Assembly: GCA_008711135.1 (NCBI GenBank)
Contig: VUAW01000003.1
Coordinates: forward strand, 124,001 to 188,000
Direction of reading: 5' to 3'
Origin: Rhodobacteraceae bacterium LNNU 3342
GTDB taxonomy: Bacteria; Pseudomonadota; Alphaproteobacteria; Rhodobacterales; Rhodobacteraceae
DNA: 64,000 bases
Positions 63,676 to 64,000 of the stretch are shown here, one piece after another; within the stretch, counting starts at the first letter, position 1, and each line of letters starts with the position of its first letter. The notes under the pieces were generated by a model, which searched no databases, was not told the origin of the DNA, and saw only the letters and a program-made list of their open reading frames with translations. A program made the translations under genes and the position numbers.

Positions 63676-64000
63676 TCAGTTGAATACGAATTCGGTGACA
63701 AGAAGATCACGGACGCGGCCTTCGCCGGTCACGATCTGGACCCGCCGCAGCATCTGCGACCGCATCCGGATCAGCGCGCCGGGCTCTTCGAGTTCGCGCA
63801 CTTCGAGCGCATGAAGGTAGCCGTTCATCACGTCCATGATTCGGGGCATGAGGACCTGCACCTCGGCCCTGTGGGCGGCTTCGACCTCAAGCTGTGCCGT
63901 CAGCCGCAGATGGGCGCTGCGCGATTGCGGACCCAGCGAAATGACCAGCGGTTCCACGGGAACAAAGGCCGGTACGCTGGCGGGCGTGGCGCGGGCAAAG
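63676..64000 (-). CDS. fliL: Flagellar basal-body protein FliL (5' end outside window)
   Basis: 108 C-terminal codons are visible. The segment PVEPLVISLGPQSRSAHLRLTAQLEVEAAHRAEVQVLMPRIMDVMNGYLHALEVRELEEPGALIRMRSQMLRRVQIVTG matches the SPFH-like periplasmic domain of FliL, which rings and supports the stator units. The N-terminal anchor lies beyond base 64000. The end of the protein (VRDLLVTEFVFN) is typical. First visible gene of the minus-strand motility run. Confidence 0.88.
   Translation of the reverse strand, partial: FARATPASVPAFVPVEPLVISLGPQSRSAHLRLTAQLEVEAAHRAEVQVLMPRIMDVMNGYLHALEVRELEEPGALIRMRSQMLRRVQIVTGEGRVRDLLVTEFVFN

Overview
The window comes from the chromosome of a high-GC alphaproteobacterium, almost certainly a member of the Rhodobacterales/Rhodobacteraceae. 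The evidence is the gene set and order: rimP-nusA-ylxR-infB; parB-parA-rsmG-mnmG-mnmE-rho-hemJ beside maf-aroE-coaE-dnaQ-secB-fxsA-timA; a TimA/Tim44 protein; an NDUFAF5-like methyltransferase; and a motA/motE/fliL motility block. No genus is assigned. No rRNA, tRNA, insertion sequence, prophage or CRISPR array was found, so this is core chromosome and not an accessory island.

Layout, left to right. 1-5.5 kb: secA (3' end outside the window), a parvulin-type prolyl isomerase, argJ with a lysine-rich N-terminal extension, mutT, a 47-residue orphan protein and tandem terminators. 5.5-10.9 kb: the rimP-nusA-ylxR-infB translation/transcription operon (minus), preceded by a promoter-like sequence and an intrinsic terminator placed directly before the rimP ribosome binding site. 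11-18 kb: proline iminopeptidase, ubiG, a MarR regulator, a nitrilase-family amidase, grxC, comF, an NDUFAF5-like methyltransferase and ferrochelatase. 17.2-19.1 kb: a cell-wall cluster of two L,D-transpeptidase-fold proteins around a CAP-domain lipoprotein. 19.2-25.5 kb: a NavAb-like voltage-gated sodium channel, an RlmD/TrmA-type methyltransferase, a paired ABC exporter and a LysE-type exporter. 25.6-39.7 kb: housekeeping metabolism (cca, CoA pyrophosphatase, hslO, ilvA, argG, map, a sulfotransferase-like/aminotransferase/ribokinase-like trio, maeB, mutS). 39.7-44.7 kb: hrcA-grpE diverging from rph-rdgB-ridA-hemW-DUF454.

44.7-59.5 kb is the chromosome origin region. parAB and two perfect 16-bp parS palindromes (inside rsmG and across the mnmG start) lie to the left of a 423-bp non-coding stretch (52044-52466) carrying two perfect and several near-perfect DnaA boxes plus an AT-rich block: the likely oriC, between hemJ and maf. 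Genes on both immediate sides are transcribed away from it, as expected for replication-codirectional genes. Further right are secB, fxsA, timA, smr and hslVU; an mltA gene that I expect between timA and smr is absent and a 14-codon mini-ORF sits there.

59.6-64 kb is the edge of a flagellar locus (minus): fliL (partial), a membrane-anchored coiled-coil protein, a MotE-like protein, motA and a 737-residue secreted protein with no function I recognise. By position and architecture it could be a Rhodobacterales counterpart of rhizobial MotC. This is the best candidate for an under-described system in the window. Other points of interest are the rimP leader terminator, the parS sites embedded in coding sequence, and a repeated pattern of convergent genes that share or abut palindromic stop codons (CTAG, TGATCA).
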